Positions 17,699 to 27,149 of a stretch of DNA of 64,000 nt are shown here, in pieces. The translations under genes were made by a program, and so were the position numbers. The notes beneath the pieces are model-generated. The model was not told where the DNA came from and searched no databases. It worked only from the letters and a program-made list of their open reading frames with translations. The DNA comes from Rhodothermales bacterium (GTDB lineage Bacteria; Bacteroidota; Rhodothermia; Rhodothermales; VXPQ01). The DNA is taken from positions 1-64,000 of the forward strand of contig JAJDWX010000032.1 in assembly GCA_022825385.1 (NCBI GenBank). Reading direction: 5' to 3'. Position 1 is the first letter of the stretch, and each line of letters begins with the position of its first letter.

Positions 17699-19519
17699 TT
17701 ACCATTGCGCGCGGGCGCCAAGCGCTATGCCGAAGGGGGTTCGGTCGTAATGCTCCCAGCGCGCCGCGCTCCCGCCCAGGATGTTGTCGAGGCGAAGCAA
17801 TACCCCGATGCGGCGCGTAACCGGATACAGGACGCTCAGGTCTGCGTCGAAATAGCCGCCCAGCGGTTCGGCGCTGTCCATGGCGGGGTCCCGCGCGCTT
17901 TCGTAGTCCAGCGTGGTTTGCAGGAAGCCGTTTCCGCCCCGAAAAAACCAGGAAAGGCCGCCGTGCGCGGTAACCGAACCGAAATAGGGAATGTCCGCGT
18001 CGGTTTCTTTCAACTTCCCGTCGCGGAACCGGAATCCTGCGACCAGGCTCCATTTCGCCGGAAGATGAAAGGAGAAGTCTGCGCCGCCGTAGGCAATGGC
18101 GGCGGCGGCGTACCGGGCGGCGATCATGCCCTGCGCGTATCCGTGGGCTTCGCCGATGCCCGCCGCCTCGAAATAGCGATAGTTGGGCGCATGGGCGTAG
18201 CCCCCGTATACGTCGAGTCCGATGGCCCTGATCTGTACGCTGCTGCCCATGCGCAGGTCCAGGGTGTACACGTCCGGCTGCACCCTCGGGCGGTCCGCGA
18301 GGAATGGATTTTCCCGGTGCATGGATCGGGTGGAGCGGCGTTCTGCGCGGGCGTCGTTGCGGGCGTAGAGGCGGACGGCAGGCAGCGCCTGAAAATCCAG
18401 GCGGATGGCGGGCGCAATCCAGGAGGAAGCGGCCGAATCGCGCTCGGCGAACGTCATAAAGCGCAGGCCTCCGTCTATTCGAAGCGCGGACCCCGGACGC
18501 ATATACGCCCAGGCGGCGATATTCAGCATCGATACGCCGCCGGGTTCCTCCTCGCCAAAGCCGAGCTGGAGAAATTCCGCCGACCCCGAAAAGTCGCTGC
18601 GACTCGTTACGGGAAGCGTGAGGTTGCTTTCCAGGGCAAAGGCCGATTCGTTGCGCCGAAAGACATTGTCGTCGAGTTCCATGCCTTCGGGGAGCGCCTC
18701 CGTTTCCCGGGTTTGTACGCTATACCGCGCGCGGACTTCGAAGCGCGCCCGATCCGTATCGTTCGTCTTGACCCAGACGCTGCCGCCGCCTCCCTGGCTT
18801 CGTCGAATGGGCGCCGTTTGTACATTGGCAAGGGGCTGGCCGCCGCCGCTATCGTATCGTATGCCGGGGACGGCGCCGTACATGCGCCGCGTTGTCGCGA
18901 CGCCTTCAAGGTCGAGTCCAAACGAAACCGGCTGCGTCCGTTGCTCCAGGCCGACCTGCGCTTCGAACGCATTGAACGAAGCCGACAGGTCGTCCGGCAG
19001 GTTTTCGGGGGCATGCCCTTCGCTGCCTGCGTAATCAAGACGGGCCCGGAACGCGCCGCGCTCAGAAAGCGGTCCTTCGGCGCGCAGCCGCGCCAGCCGG
19101 CCCAGATAGCGCCCGCCGGCGGCTTCCGCCATGCCCCGGCCCGGCGCGCCGCCGGTCAGCTTCGCCGTCGGCGCGGGTTCGAGCGTGGCCAGCGGGCTTT
19201 CCGGCAAGTCGGCGCTTTTTTGCTTGTAGGTCTCTGCGTAGGGTCTTCGATCCGCCGGAACGGAAGCGACCCGCGGCGGCGGATTGAAGCCGATCAGGGG
19301 CTGCCTTTGAAGCGATGGCAGCGAAATATCCAGTCCTGCCCGGATTTCCACGACTTGCGGGGTAATGTCGGGAAGCGCGGGAGCGGCTTCTTCCGTATCC
19401 TGGGCCTGCGCGGACGCCGCGAGGCCAGCGCATAGCGCGAATGCCGCGGCGGCGCGTCTGCCGCAGGAGAAGCCCCGGCGGCGGGCGAAAAACAGTCTGT
19501 AGAAACAGGTGCGGCGCAT
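17699..19519 (-). CDS. Outer-membrane beta-barrel (TonB-dependent receptor-like, no plug)
   Basis: A 606-residue exported protein with an Arg-rich n-region and signal peptide ending at AQAQ (about residue 40), a Pro-rich periplasmic segment, and roughly 400 residues of amphipathic strands ending in the aromatic C-terminus GARAQW. Strand content and the RIGVLLRLDNILGG motif near the end resemble TonB-dependent receptor barrels, but I see no plug domain. It lies 4 bp downstream of the 1008-residue TPR protein and 14 bp upstream of the HU gene. I do not recognise a substrate. Confidence 0.72.
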   Translation of the reverse strand: MRRTCFYRLFFARRRGFSCGRRAAAAFALCAGLAASAQAQDTEEAAPALPDITPQVVEIRAGLDISLPSLQRQPLIGFNPPPRVASVPADRRPYAETYKQKSADLPESPLATLEPAPTAKLTGGAPGRGMAEAAGGRYLGRLARLRAEGPLSERGAFRARLDYAGSEGHAPENLPDDLSASFNAFEAQVGLEQRTQPVSFGLDLEGVATTRRMYGAVPGIRYDSGGGQPLANVQTAPIRRSQGGGGSVWVKTNDTDRARFEVRARYSVQTRETEALPEGMELDDNVFRRNESAFALESNLTLPVTSRSDFSGSAEFLQLGFGEEEPGGVSMLNIAAWAYMRPGSALRIDGGLRFMTFAERDSAASSWIAPAIRLDFQALPAVRLYARNDARAERRSTRSMHRENPFLADRPRVQPDVYTLDLRMGSSVQIRAIGLDVYGGYAHAPNYRYFEAAGIGEAHGYAQGMIAARYAAAAIAYGGADFSFHLPAKWSLVAGFRFRDGKLKETDADIPYFGSVTAHGGLSWFFRGGNGFLQTTLDYESARDPAMDSAEPLGGYFDADLSVLYPVTRRIGVLLRLDNILGGSAARWEHYDRTPFGIALGARAQW

Positions 19520-19523
19520 AAAA

Positions 19524-22500
19524 TCAGAGCGATTCTTTCTCCCGTTCGGCGATGGCTGCGAACGGCGTTTCTCCGAATTCGCCGATCACGAGATCGTATA
19601 GCGTGGCGGCTTCCCCGGCGTCGCCAAGGGCCTGAAAAGCGCGGGCCTGCTCAAGGTATCCCCGGGCGACCCAGTCGCTGAATCCCGGAAAAAGCACGGG
19701 GAGGCGGCCCAATTCTTCCAGGGCTTCGTCGGCCTGTCCGGTTTCCCGGAAAAGTACGCCCAAACGGTACAGGGCTTCCGCGCCCGCCTCGTCCCGACTG
19801 CTGCGCGCCACATGCCGGTACAGCGGTTCGGCTTCCTCGTATTGCCCGGCTTCCTGATATACGCGGGCAAGGCCCAGGTAGGCCGGATGCGTTTCCGCGG
19901 CGTCCGGCGCCGCATCGATAGCGTCCCGGAGCAGCGCTTCCGCTTCTTCCGTTCGGCTGAGCCGCAAGAGGGCCATGCCCTGGCCGTATCGGGCTTCTGC
20001 GACGCGGCGCGGAGCATCGTCGCTGTCGGATTCGAGCAGTCGGAACATGTCGAGCGCCTCCGCGGGGCGTTCCGATTCCAGATACAGGCGGCCCAGCCGC
20101 CCGGCGGCGTCCGGGAAGCGTTCGCTGCCGGCGTAGTCCTCGATAATCCGCTCGAAATGCGGAATGGCTTCTCCCGCTTCGCCTTGTCCTTCCAGAATCG
20201 TTCCAAGGTAATAATGGGCTTCCGAGCGCAGATATTCGTTCTGGCCTTGCGCAATGAAGTCGAGCAGCCCGGAGAGGGCCTCGTCCGTTCGCCCGCTTTG
20301 CAGGTCGATTTCGGCGCGGCGGAACCGGAGTTCGTCCAGAATCGGGGAATCTGGATGCTGTTCGGCGAATTCGTCGAAAAACGCGCCGGCCGCTTCGGCG
20401 TCCCCCGTCGAAAGCAGGGCGATCTGGATGCCCGCCGCCGCGTCGGATACGTAGGCGCTGCTCGCGTAGTCTTCGAGCACGACCCGGTAGGCGGCCACCG
20501 CTTCGTCTGTGCGTCCGGCGTTGAACAGGGCGTCCCCGACGCCGTATTGCGCTTTCGCCGCCAGGGGATCCCGGGGCCACGTTCTGAGCAGGGCCGCGTA
20601 TTCCTCGACCGCCTGGTCGTAATCCTGATTTCTGAAGAAAATGTGTCCTATGCTGTAGCGGGCCTCCTGCGCCCATTCGCTGCCCGGATGGAATTCCAGC
20701 AATTCCCGAAACGCGCTGACGGCCTCGTAGGCTTCGCCCGCGTGGTCGAATGCTTGCGCAATCTGGTATTGCGCGTAGTCGCCGCCCTGGTCGCCTACGA
20801 GGCGGTACGTTCGAATGGCGCTTGCGTACTGCTTCAGGGCATAGTAACTATCCGCAAGGCGCAGCAAGGCGTCGTTGCGATATGACACAAACCCTTCGTC
20901 GTCGGAGGCGCGTCGGCGATCCAGAAAGGTCTGGAAGGCGTCGGCGGCGTCCGCGTACCGGCTTCGGCGGAAATGCGTCCAGCCGAGCGCATACCAGGCG
21001 GCCGTCTGGTGTTTTCCGTCCGGCGCTTCCTCGATGTATTGCAGGAAAAGTTCTTCCGCCCGGTCGAGATTATCCAGTTGATAAACGCTTTCGGCGGCCC
21101 AGAACAAGGCTTCCTGTCCGCGATCCGAGCGCGGCGAGCGATCATGAATCTCCAGGAATCCGAGCATGGCTTCCCGATACGATGCGTTCCGGTACGACAG
21201 CCAGGCGCGCTGAAAGCGGACTTCTTCCCGCAGCCGCTCGGACGCGGCCCCGGCGTCGACGGCCTGGTCGAAATGCCGGAACGCTTCCTCGAAATTGCCC
21301 AGCGCGATGGCCGTATTGGCCCGGTAGTACGCTGCTTCTCCCGCAAGGTCGTGCGCCGGCCACCTTTCCCGCATCAGGCCGAAAACCCGCCAGGCGTCCT
21401 CCCAGCGATGTTGCCGGTAATACAGGACGGCCAGCTCGAAATGGGCGTGGGCCGCCAGTTCGTGCGCCGGCCAGTTCGCCAAAAAATTTTCAAGGAGGGC
21501 AATGGCTGTTTGGGGTTCCAGCGCCAGATCCTGATTGATGGCTTCGTAGTAGGCGCCGCGGGCGGCGAGGTCGTCGTCTTGTCCTTCCCGGACCTCGGCG
21601 AATCGTTCGGCGGCCCACTGATGCACGCCCTCGAAATAATAATTCCAGCCCAGTCCGTAGAGGGCCCGACGCCGATACGCGCTGTCGGGATAGCGTTCGA
21701 GGAACCGCCGGTACTGCACGATGGCCTGCTCGCTTTCGCGCAACTGATTGAGGGATTCCGCCTGAAGGAAAAGCGCCCGCTCCCGTCCCGCCTCGTCCAG
21801 CCCCCCGACGCGCTTTTCGATTTCGTCCAGCGCCCGGTCGTAATCGTCGAGTTCGTAGTACACTTCGGCCAGCGCCAGCCCGATATTGCGCGCATGGGGC
21901 GATTCCGGGTAGCGCGCGCCGAGCAGTTCGAGCGCTTCGGCGGCCTCGTCGTACCGCTTTAGTCCGATCAGCGCGTACCCGCTTGCATACAGGGCGACGG
22001 GGGCGTACTCGGCGTTTCGGTAGGTCTCGGCGGCTTGCCGGAAATATCCAAGCGCTTCCTCGGGCCGGTCCAGGCGCTGCGCCGACGCGCCCATGCGATA
22101 CAGGGTTTTCGTCGCAATATCCGCTTCGGGATTGTCCGCAAGGAGGTTCGAAAATACGCGCAGCGCCTCGTCGTATTCTTCGTTCAGATAGAAAAAATTG
22201 CCCAGCGCAAGGCGGGATTTCGCCGCCAGCGGATGTCCGGGCCGTTCGGTTTCGAGCTGTTCGAAGCGGGCGATGGCCTCCTTGCGCAATCCCAGGGCGA
22301 GGTGCGCTTCGGCTTCGTAGTACAGCGCGTCTATGGCGTGGAGATGCTCGGGACGATCCCGCCGGAAGTCGGCGAAGGCGGCGATGGCTTCGCGGTACAG
22401 ATGCGCGGCGTACAGGTCCCGCGCCTCGACGAAAGCGCGCGCCGCCCGGTCCGGGGCCAATCCGGGCGCATCCTGGGCGATCGCTTCTCCTGCAGGCGAG

Positions 22501-22550
22501 ATACATGGAAAAACAAGCGCCGCGACGAGAAGCGTCAGGACATACCGCAT
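19524..22550 (-). CDS. Large periplasmic TPR protein
   Basis: A 1008-residue protein with signal peptide MRYVLTLLVAALVFPCISPA (cleavage near AIAQ) followed by continuous tetratricopeptide repeats of about 34-37 residues, many with the A-x-Y-x-L/I-G...A...F pattern (for example DALYYEAEAHLALGLRKEAI, AKAQYGVGDALFNAGRTDEA). Such long TPR arrays scaffold envelope complexes. Gene order TPR, barrel, HU, HU/SPOR, ExbB, ExbD on one strand with minimal gaps suggests a joint envelope function. Start 22550 was chosen over 22601 because it gives a clean signal peptide. Confidence 0.85.
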   Translation of the reverse strand: MRYVLTLLVAALVFPCISPAGEAIAQDAPGLAPDRAARAFVEARDLYAAHLYREAIAAFADFRRDRPEHLHAIDALYYEAEAHLALGLRKEAIARFEQLETERPGHPLAAKSRLALGNFFYLNEEYDEALRVFSNLLADNPEADIATKTLYRMGASAQRLDRPEEALGYFRQAAETYRNAEYAPVALYASGYALIGLKRYDEAAEALELLGARYPESPHARNIGLALAEVYYELDDYDRALDEIEKRVGGLDEAGRERALFLQAESLNQLRESEQAIVQYRRFLERYPDSAYRRRALYGLGWNYYFEGVHQWAAERFAEVREGQDDDLAARGAYYEAINQDLALEPQTAIALLENFLANWPAHELAAHAHFELAVLYYRQHRWEDAWRVFGLMRERWPAHDLAGEAAYYRANTAIALGNFEEAFRHFDQAVDAGAASERLREEVRFQRAWLSYRNASYREAMLGFLEIHDRSPRSDRGQEALFWAAESVYQLDNLDRAEELFLQYIEEAPDGKHQTAAWYALGWTHFRRSRYADAADAFQTFLDRRRASDDEGFVSYRNDALLRLADSYYALKQYASAIRTYRLVGDQGGDYAQYQIAQAFDHAGEAYEAVSAFRELLEFHPGSEWAQEARYSIGHIFFRNQDYDQAVEEYAALLRTWPRDPLAAKAQYGVGDALFNAGRTDEAVAAYRVVLEDYASSAYVSDAAAGIQIALLSTGDAEAAGAFFDEFAEQHPDSPILDELRFRRAEIDLQSGRTDEALSGLLDFIAQGQNEYLRSEAHYYLGTILEGQGEAGEAIPHFERIIEDYAGSERFPDAAGRLGRLYLESERPAEALDMFRLLESDSDDAPRRVAEARYGQGMALLRLSRTEEAEALLRDAIDAAPDAAETHPAYLGLARVYQEAGQYEEAEPLYRHVARSSRDEAGAEALYRLGVLFRETGQADEALEELGRLPVLFPGFSDWVARGYLEQARAFQALGDAGEAATLYDLVIGEFGETPFAAIAEREKESL

Positions 22551-22889
22551 ACGGCGGGCGCGATGCGATGGTCTGTAATGCCTGGGGTATCCTGGCGCCA
22601 TATCGCCAATGGGTCGCTAATGTACTTGCGCGAGGGGAATCCGCGTCAGGATCGGAAGAAACGCAAAAAACGTTGCCAACCGTACCCCGCAACCGCCGGA
22701 TATGTTGCAGCGGGATCGCGCTTTTTGGAGAATATTCGCCTGCCTGTGGAAAAAAAACGCTTTTGGCGCGTGTAACGCCGTCGGGAACGCGCGATCCCGG
22801 CATGAACGCATGGGAATGCCCCTCTGCGTATCGCGCCCTGTATTGTTCCATGCCTTCGCCCATGCATCACCATAACCCCGCTTTTCGCC
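22551..22889. other. Divergent intergenic region
   Basis: 339 bp between the TPR gene (minus) and the DUF883-like gene (plus). It should carry both promoters. I see no repeat, tRNA or clear consensus box. Confidence 0.5.
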
Positions 22890-23219
22890 ATGCCTGCCCA
22901 AAAATCGCCTGAAAGCAACCCGGACGCCGCGGCTTCGCCGGACGCCGCGGCCCATGCCCCTGGCGCGGCCAACGGGTCGTCCCGGGCGTCCGCCCCCGAA
23001 TCCGCGCAGACGAAAGGAGAACGGGCGCCTCTGGAAGATGCGGAGCGCCTGACGACGGAAGCCTATGAACAGTTTCTCCGTACGGCCTCCCGCGTTTCGG
23101 AAGCCGCCGGAGAAGCGACCGGCTCGGTCCGCGAATACGCCAAAAAGCATCCCGGCGGCGCCTTGCTGGTTTCTTTTCTGGTCGGCGTGGTCCTGGGCGC
23201 GCTCACGTCCAGAAGGTAG
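22890..23219 (+). CDS. ElaB/YqjD/DUF883-like small membrane protein
   Basis: 109 residues: an Ala/Pro-rich N-terminus, an amphipathic helix (DAERLTTEAYEQFLRTASRV) and a C-terminal helix with the family-like end VREYAKKHPGGALLVSFLVGVVLGALTSRR. YqjD/ElaB proteins anchor in the inner membrane by this C-terminal helix and can bind ribosomes in Escherichia coli. The cytochrome gene starts 10 bp later. Confidence 0.7.
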   Translation: MPAQKSPESNPDAAASPDAAAHAPGAANGSSRASAPESAQTKGERAPLEDAERLTTEAYEQFLRTASRVSEAAGEATGSVREYAKKHPGGALLVSFLVGVVLGALTSRR

Positions 23220-23229
23220 CGAGAAGAGC

Positions 23230-25350
23230 ATGCGCGGGCCGCCCATTCGGCCATCCGTCGTCCTCGTCCTGCTCGCATGGCTGGCGGGATGCGTCGCAGG
23301 GGAGGCGCCGCCGGGCAGCGACGCCTTGTCCCCGGAGGCGCCGGAAGCCGCGTACGTCGGGGACGAAGCCTGCGCATCCTGTCACGAGGACTATTACGTG
23401 TCGTATCATCGGACCGGGATGGGCCGCTCCCTGTCCCGTTTCGACGCCGCGTCCGCCCCGGAGGCGTTTCCTGCGCCGCCGGTGCGCCACGAAGGAACGG
23501 ATTTTTACTACGAGGCCTTTGTGCGCGCAGACACGCTTTTCCAGCGCGAATATCGCCTGGACGCATCGGGAGAAACCCTGTACGAGCGGGTGCATCCCGT
23601 AGAGTGGGTCATTGGTTCGGGGAACCATACGCGCTCGTATCTGGCGTCTGTCAACGGGCATTTGACGGAAATGCCGCTTACCTGGTACGTCCAGCGGAGC
23701 CGCTGGGACCTGAGCCCTTCCTACGATCAGGAGAACCTGCGCTTCAGCCGGCCCGTCGTAGCGGAGTGCATGGCGTGCCACAACGGGTTTTCGGACCATA
23801 GCCGGTACACGTTCGACCATTATCGGGACGTCGCCGCCGGCATTACGTGCGAACGCTGCCATGGGCCGGGCGGCGCGCACGTCGATTTGCGGCTGGCGGG
23901 CCTGGGACCGGCGGCCGGCGGGCCGGATTCGTCCATTGTCCACCCGGCGCGCCTCGCCAGAGAGGAGCAACTCTCCGTATGCCGCCAGTGCCATCTTTCG
24001 GGCACGACCGTGTTCCGGACGGGCGAAACGCCATCTACCTATCGTCCGGGCGACCCCCTCGAAGCCCATCGCAGCATATTCGTTACCGCCGAACAGGCGA
24101 GCGATCCGGAGCGCTTCGGCATCGCAAGCCATGCGCTTCGCCTCGAAAAAAGCGCCTGTTTCCGGGAAAGCGACATGACCTGCACGACATGCCACGATCC
24201 GCACGCGCCGGTGGCCGACCTTGGCAACGACCATTTCAACGCGGCCTGCGCAGGGTGTCATGGCGCAGGCAAGGGGGATGCGCCGGTTGCGGTTTGCGGA
24301 CGCGGCGGCGCGCATACGGAGGCGGAGGCCATGACCGGGGACTGCGTTACGTGCCACCTTCGCTCCAGCGGCGCCAGCGATATTCCGCACGTAACGTTTA
24401 CGGATCACTGGATTCGCCGCGAGCTCCCGCCTGCCGTGGCCCCGGAGGATATCGAACGCGCGTTCTTGCGCCCGGACCCGTTCCGGCTGGTGCGGGCGAC
24501 GGCCCCGCCCGACGCAGGCGACGCGCGCGCGCGGGGCCTTGGGTTACTGGAGGAGGCCGCGGCCTATTTCGCGTTCTACGACGAGGCGCACGCCTTGCCC
24601 GCGTATCTCGATTCGGCGGTTGTCCGGGCGGAAGCAGGGTTGAGGACCGGGGCGGACCATGCGGCGGCCCGCCTTGCCCTGGGACGCGCCTTGCTGGAGC
24701 AGGGGCGGACGGGCGAGGCGGTGGCCGCACTGTCAGAGGCGGCTTCGGCGCATGCGGAAGATGTTTTCATCCGGTATTGGCTGGGGGCGGCTCTCTTGCA
24801 GGCCGACCGTCCGGGCGCGGCGGCGGCTGCGCTTGGCCGCGCCGCGGAAATGCAGCCGGCATTCGCCGAAGCCCGCCTGAAACAGGCCGAAGCCTTGTAC
24901 GCCGCGGCGCGCTTCGCAGAGGCCGAGGCCGCCTGGCTATCGGGTCTGGCCGAAGACCCTGTGCATCATCCGGAGTCCTGGAACGACCTGGGCTTTTTGT
25001 ATCTGGAAACGGGGCGATTCGACGAGGCGAGGCGCCTTTTCGACCGGGCGCTTGCGCTGGACCCGGACCTTGTGCAAGCCCTGGTTAACGCCGCCACGCT
25101 GCGCTTGCAGACGCAGGACTGGGAGGGGGCCATTTCGTTGCTGGAGCGGGCGGTCGGGAAGCAGGCGGATTTTGCCCCTGCGCTGGGGAATCTGGCCATC
25201 GCCTACGCGGAACTCGGGCGCAGGGACGAGGCCATTGGCGCCTTGCGCGCATTGTTGGGATACCATCCAAACGACCTCCGCGCCCAGGCGTTGCTGGATC
25301 GTTTGCTGACCGCCCCCCCGGAAGGCGCCGGGTCCGGGAGCGGGTCGTAG
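23230..25350 (+). CDS. Heptaheme cytochrome c-TPR fusion lipoprotein
   Basis: A 706-residue lipoprotein with lipobox LAGC (Cys21). Seven CxxCH haem sites are visible in order: CASCH (residues 48-52), CMACH, CERCH, CRQCH, CTTCH, CAGCH and CVTCH, ending near residue 380. The second half (about 430-700) is tetratricopeptide repeats such as PESWNDLGFLYLETGRFDEA. This cytochrome c554/NrfB-like plus TPR layout is known from Bacteroidota/Planctomycetota proteins of uncertain function, probably electron transfer outside the cytoplasm. The monohaem gene follows on the same strand. Confidence 0.88.
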   Translation: MRGPPIRPSVVLVLLAWLAGCVAGEAPPGSDALSPEAPEAAYVGDEACASCHEDYYVSYHRTGMGRSLSRFDAASAPEAFPAPPVRHEGTDFYYEAFVRADTLFQREYRLDASGETLYERVHPVEWVIGSGNHTRSYLASVNGHLTEMPLTWYVQRSRWDLSPSYDQENLRFSRPVVAECMACHNGFSDHSRYTFDHYRDVAAGITCERCHGPGGAHVDLRLAGLGPAAGGPDSSIVHPARLAREEQLSVCRQCHLSGTTVFRTGETPSTYRPGDPLEAHRSIFVTAEQASDPERFGIASHALRLEKSACFRESDMTCTTCHDPHAPVADLGNDHFNAACAGCHGAGKGDAPVAVCGRGGAHTEAEAMTGDCVTCHLRSSGASDIPHVTFTDHWIRRELPPAVAPEDIERAFLRPDPFRLVRATAPPDAGDARARGLGLLEEAAAYFAFYDEAHALPAYLDSAVVRAEAGLRTGADHAAARLALGRALLEQGRTGEAVAALSEAASAHAEDVFIRYWLGAALLQADRPGAAAAALGRAAEMQPAFAEARLKQAEALYAAARFAEAEAAWLSGLAEDPVHHPESWNDLGFLYLETGRFDEARRLFDRALALDPDLVQALVNAATLRLQTQDWEGAISLLERAVGKQADFAPALGNLAIAYAELGRRDEAIGALRALLGYHPNDLRAQALLDRLLTAPPEGAGSGSGS

Positions 25351-25425
25351 GCCGGGCGAGACGCGATGCAGGAAATCGTACGAATATATTGTGATACCCA
25401 AACCATGCGTAATCGCGGCGGCGGC

Positions 25426-26406
25426 ATGAAGATGTTTTTTACGGGGACGGTTTCGGCCCTGCTCCTGTCCGTCTTGCTTTTCGGGTGCGGCGGCCCGGAC
25501 GCCTCGGACTTGCCCGATTCTTTCGCGCGCCTGGATCTGGACCAGTCCGAGCCGCGCCGCTTTTTGCAGTATTATTTCGGGGGATATGTTACCCCGCGCC
25601 CCGCCGATCCTTTCGAGGCGGGCCTGGTTCGCGAGCGAGGCGGGCATTTTTATCTGGATCGCGACGCGCTGGCGCAGCATCGCCCGGCGCTTTCGGGGCG
25701 TCTTCGGGACGCGAACCGGAACGGGCGCATCGAGTGGGAGGAAATGGAGGCGTTCATCGACCGTTCGTACAACGAGGCGCGGGCGATTCCGCCTTCCCTT
25801 GCGGCGTTTGTCGATAGCGCGGGCTTTGCGCCGGATTCCACCTGGATGGAGGTGGTCGTGCACGGGGTGATGACCACCGCCGAGCGCCGCATTTACGTGC
25901 GGGAAGAAGCGGTGCGGGCCGCGCTTCGCCGGGCGGCGGACACGGACGGACGCATCTTGTACCCGGACGGAACCGTCATCGTGGGCAGGCACTACCTGAA
26001 CGACGCGCTGGCGGAAACCACCGTGATGCGCAAGCGCCCGGACGGGTTCTGGGATTTTTTCGCGTACGACCGGGAGGGCGCGCTGGCCCTGGAAACGTCC
26101 ACGCCGCCGCGCCCCCTGAAGTCGCCCGTGCAATGCGTGGGATGCCATTTCGGGAACAAGACGTTCGAGCCGGAGAAGAGTTTTCCGGCGCCGGCGCCGC
26201 CCGGACCGCACGGCCCTCGGCAAGCGTATGTCCCGGACGCGCTCCGCGATGCGGAGGTTACGCGGCGGCTGGACGAACATCGCCGCCGGGCGGACACGGT
26301 GCTGGGCCTGTACGGCACCCTTTTCGCATCGAAACTGAAGGCGCGGCGGCAGGCCGGCGCGCTCGACCCTGCGGACGCCGCCTTGCTGGACGCGCTTGGC
26401 TTGTAG
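25426..26406 (+). CDS. Monohaem EF-hand lipoprotein
   Basis: A 326-residue lipoprotein (signal LLLSVLLFGC). Residues around DANRNGRIEWEE fit a single EF-hand calcium loop, and one CVGCH haem c site lies in the C-terminal third. A long upstream extension to 25366 is in frame, but ATG 25426 gives the normal lipoprotein signal. It follows the heptahaem protein and is likely to act with it in extracytoplasmic redox chemistry. No named family recognised. Confidence 0.72.
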   Translation: MKMFFTGTVSALLLSVLLFGCGGPDASDLPDSFARLDLDQSEPRRFLQYYFGGYVTPRPADPFEAGLVRERGGHFYLDRDALAQHRPALSGRLRDANRNGRIEWEEMEAFIDRSYNEARAIPPSLAAFVDSAGFAPDSTWMEVVVHGVMTTAERRIYVREEAVRAALRRAADTDGRILYPDGTVIVGRHYLNDALAETTVMRKRPDGFWDFFAYDREGALALETSTPPRPLKSPVQCVGCHFGNKTFEPEKSFPAPAPPGPHGPRQAYVPDALRDAEVTRRLDEHRRRADTVLGLYGTLFASKLKARRQAGALDPADAALLDALGL

Positions 26407-26544
26407 GGCTGGACAGCATCCTCGCCATGCATGTCCTTGTCCCGCCCGCCGTTTGAGCATACCCTTGCCAACCTGACGCCCTTGAGGCCGTTTCGGGTCG
26501 TAAATGCCCCAAGTTTCCCCGTTTTCCAGAGACGCAGACTATTC
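26407..26544. other. Spacer before the operator array
   Basis: Non-coding stretch after the cytochrome lipoprotein. No gene or hairpin stands out. Together with the array and the stretch to folB, it makes a 370-bp gene-free region. Confidence 0.4.
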
Positions 26545-26654
26545 TATGCAAAAATTGCATAGAAACCCCCCTTTTTATACAAATTTTGCATAGAGGCCTC
26601 TTTTATTATGCAGATTTTGCATAAAAGTATCTTTCGTTATGCAATTTTTGCATA
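26545..26654. promoter_or_regulatory. Array of four 17-bp palindromes at exact 31-bp period
   Basis: Palindromes fitting TATGCAAANTTTGCATA start at 26545, 26576, 26607 and 26638, a spacing of exactly 31 bp (about three helical turns). The 14-bp spacers differ but each contains a pyrimidine/T run. The arrangement looks like a cooperative operator for a dimeric helix-turn-helix protein, upstream of folB. Two more units at the same 31-bp spacing lie inside adk (35224-35271). The binding protein is unknown. Confidence 0.8.
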
Positions 26655-26776
26655 ATGCCTTTTTTCGCGTCGCAAAAGGCCGCCTCCGCAGCCAATTTTA
26701 GATGAATCGGCCCCGAAGTTTCCCCTGGCGCGTTACATTGCGCCTGTACTCGTTTCCTCAACAGGCCCGGCTATCC

Positions 26777-27142
26777 ATGGCGAACGGAACCGTCAAATTG
26801 ATCAACGCGGTGTTCTATGCGCATCACGGGGTGATGCAGGAAGAGCATCGCATCGGGGGGCGCTACGAAGTGGACGTGGCGATGCACCTCGATTTCGAGG
26901 AGGCGGCCCGCACGGACGACCTCGCCCATACCGTGGACTACGAGCGCGTATACCGACTGGTGCAGGAGATCGTTTTGCGCAACCGGTTTTATCTCATCGA
27001 AAAACTGGCCGTGCTTATTGCGCGGGAGATCCGGGAGGCGTACCCCGCCCTCGAAAGCATCGAAGTCACGGTGCGCAAGCGCAACCCGCCTGTGGGGGGC
27101 ACCGCCGACTACGCCGAGGCAGCGTATCGCTTGCCTGCCTGA
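26777..27142 (+). CDS. folB: Dihydroneopterin aldolase
   Basis: A 121-residue FolB that converts 7,8-dihydroneopterin to 6-hydroxymethyl-dihydropterin in folate synthesis. Seen: NAVFYAHHGVMQEEHRIGG, TVDYERVYRLV, LIEKLAVLIAREI and the C-terminal VRKRNPPVGG; Lys and Glu in the EKLA segment match the catalytic region. An in-frame ATG at 26702 would add 25 residues with no family counterpart, so 26777 was chosen. The palindrome array ends 122 bp upstream and may regulate it. Confidence 0.9.
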   Translation: MANGTVKLINAVFYAHHGVMQEEHRIGGRYEVDVAMHLDFEEAARTDDLAHTVDYERVYRLVQEIVLRNRFYLIEKLAVLIAREIREAYPALESIEVTVRKRNPPVGGTADYAEAAYRLPA

Positions 27143-27149
27143 GCGCGCC

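Noticed and set aside
26545-26654. CRISPR array
   Set aside because: Repeats are 17-bp palindromes with only 14-bp spacers that share a T-rich pattern, and no cas genes are near. Repeat and spacer lengths are too short for CRISPR.
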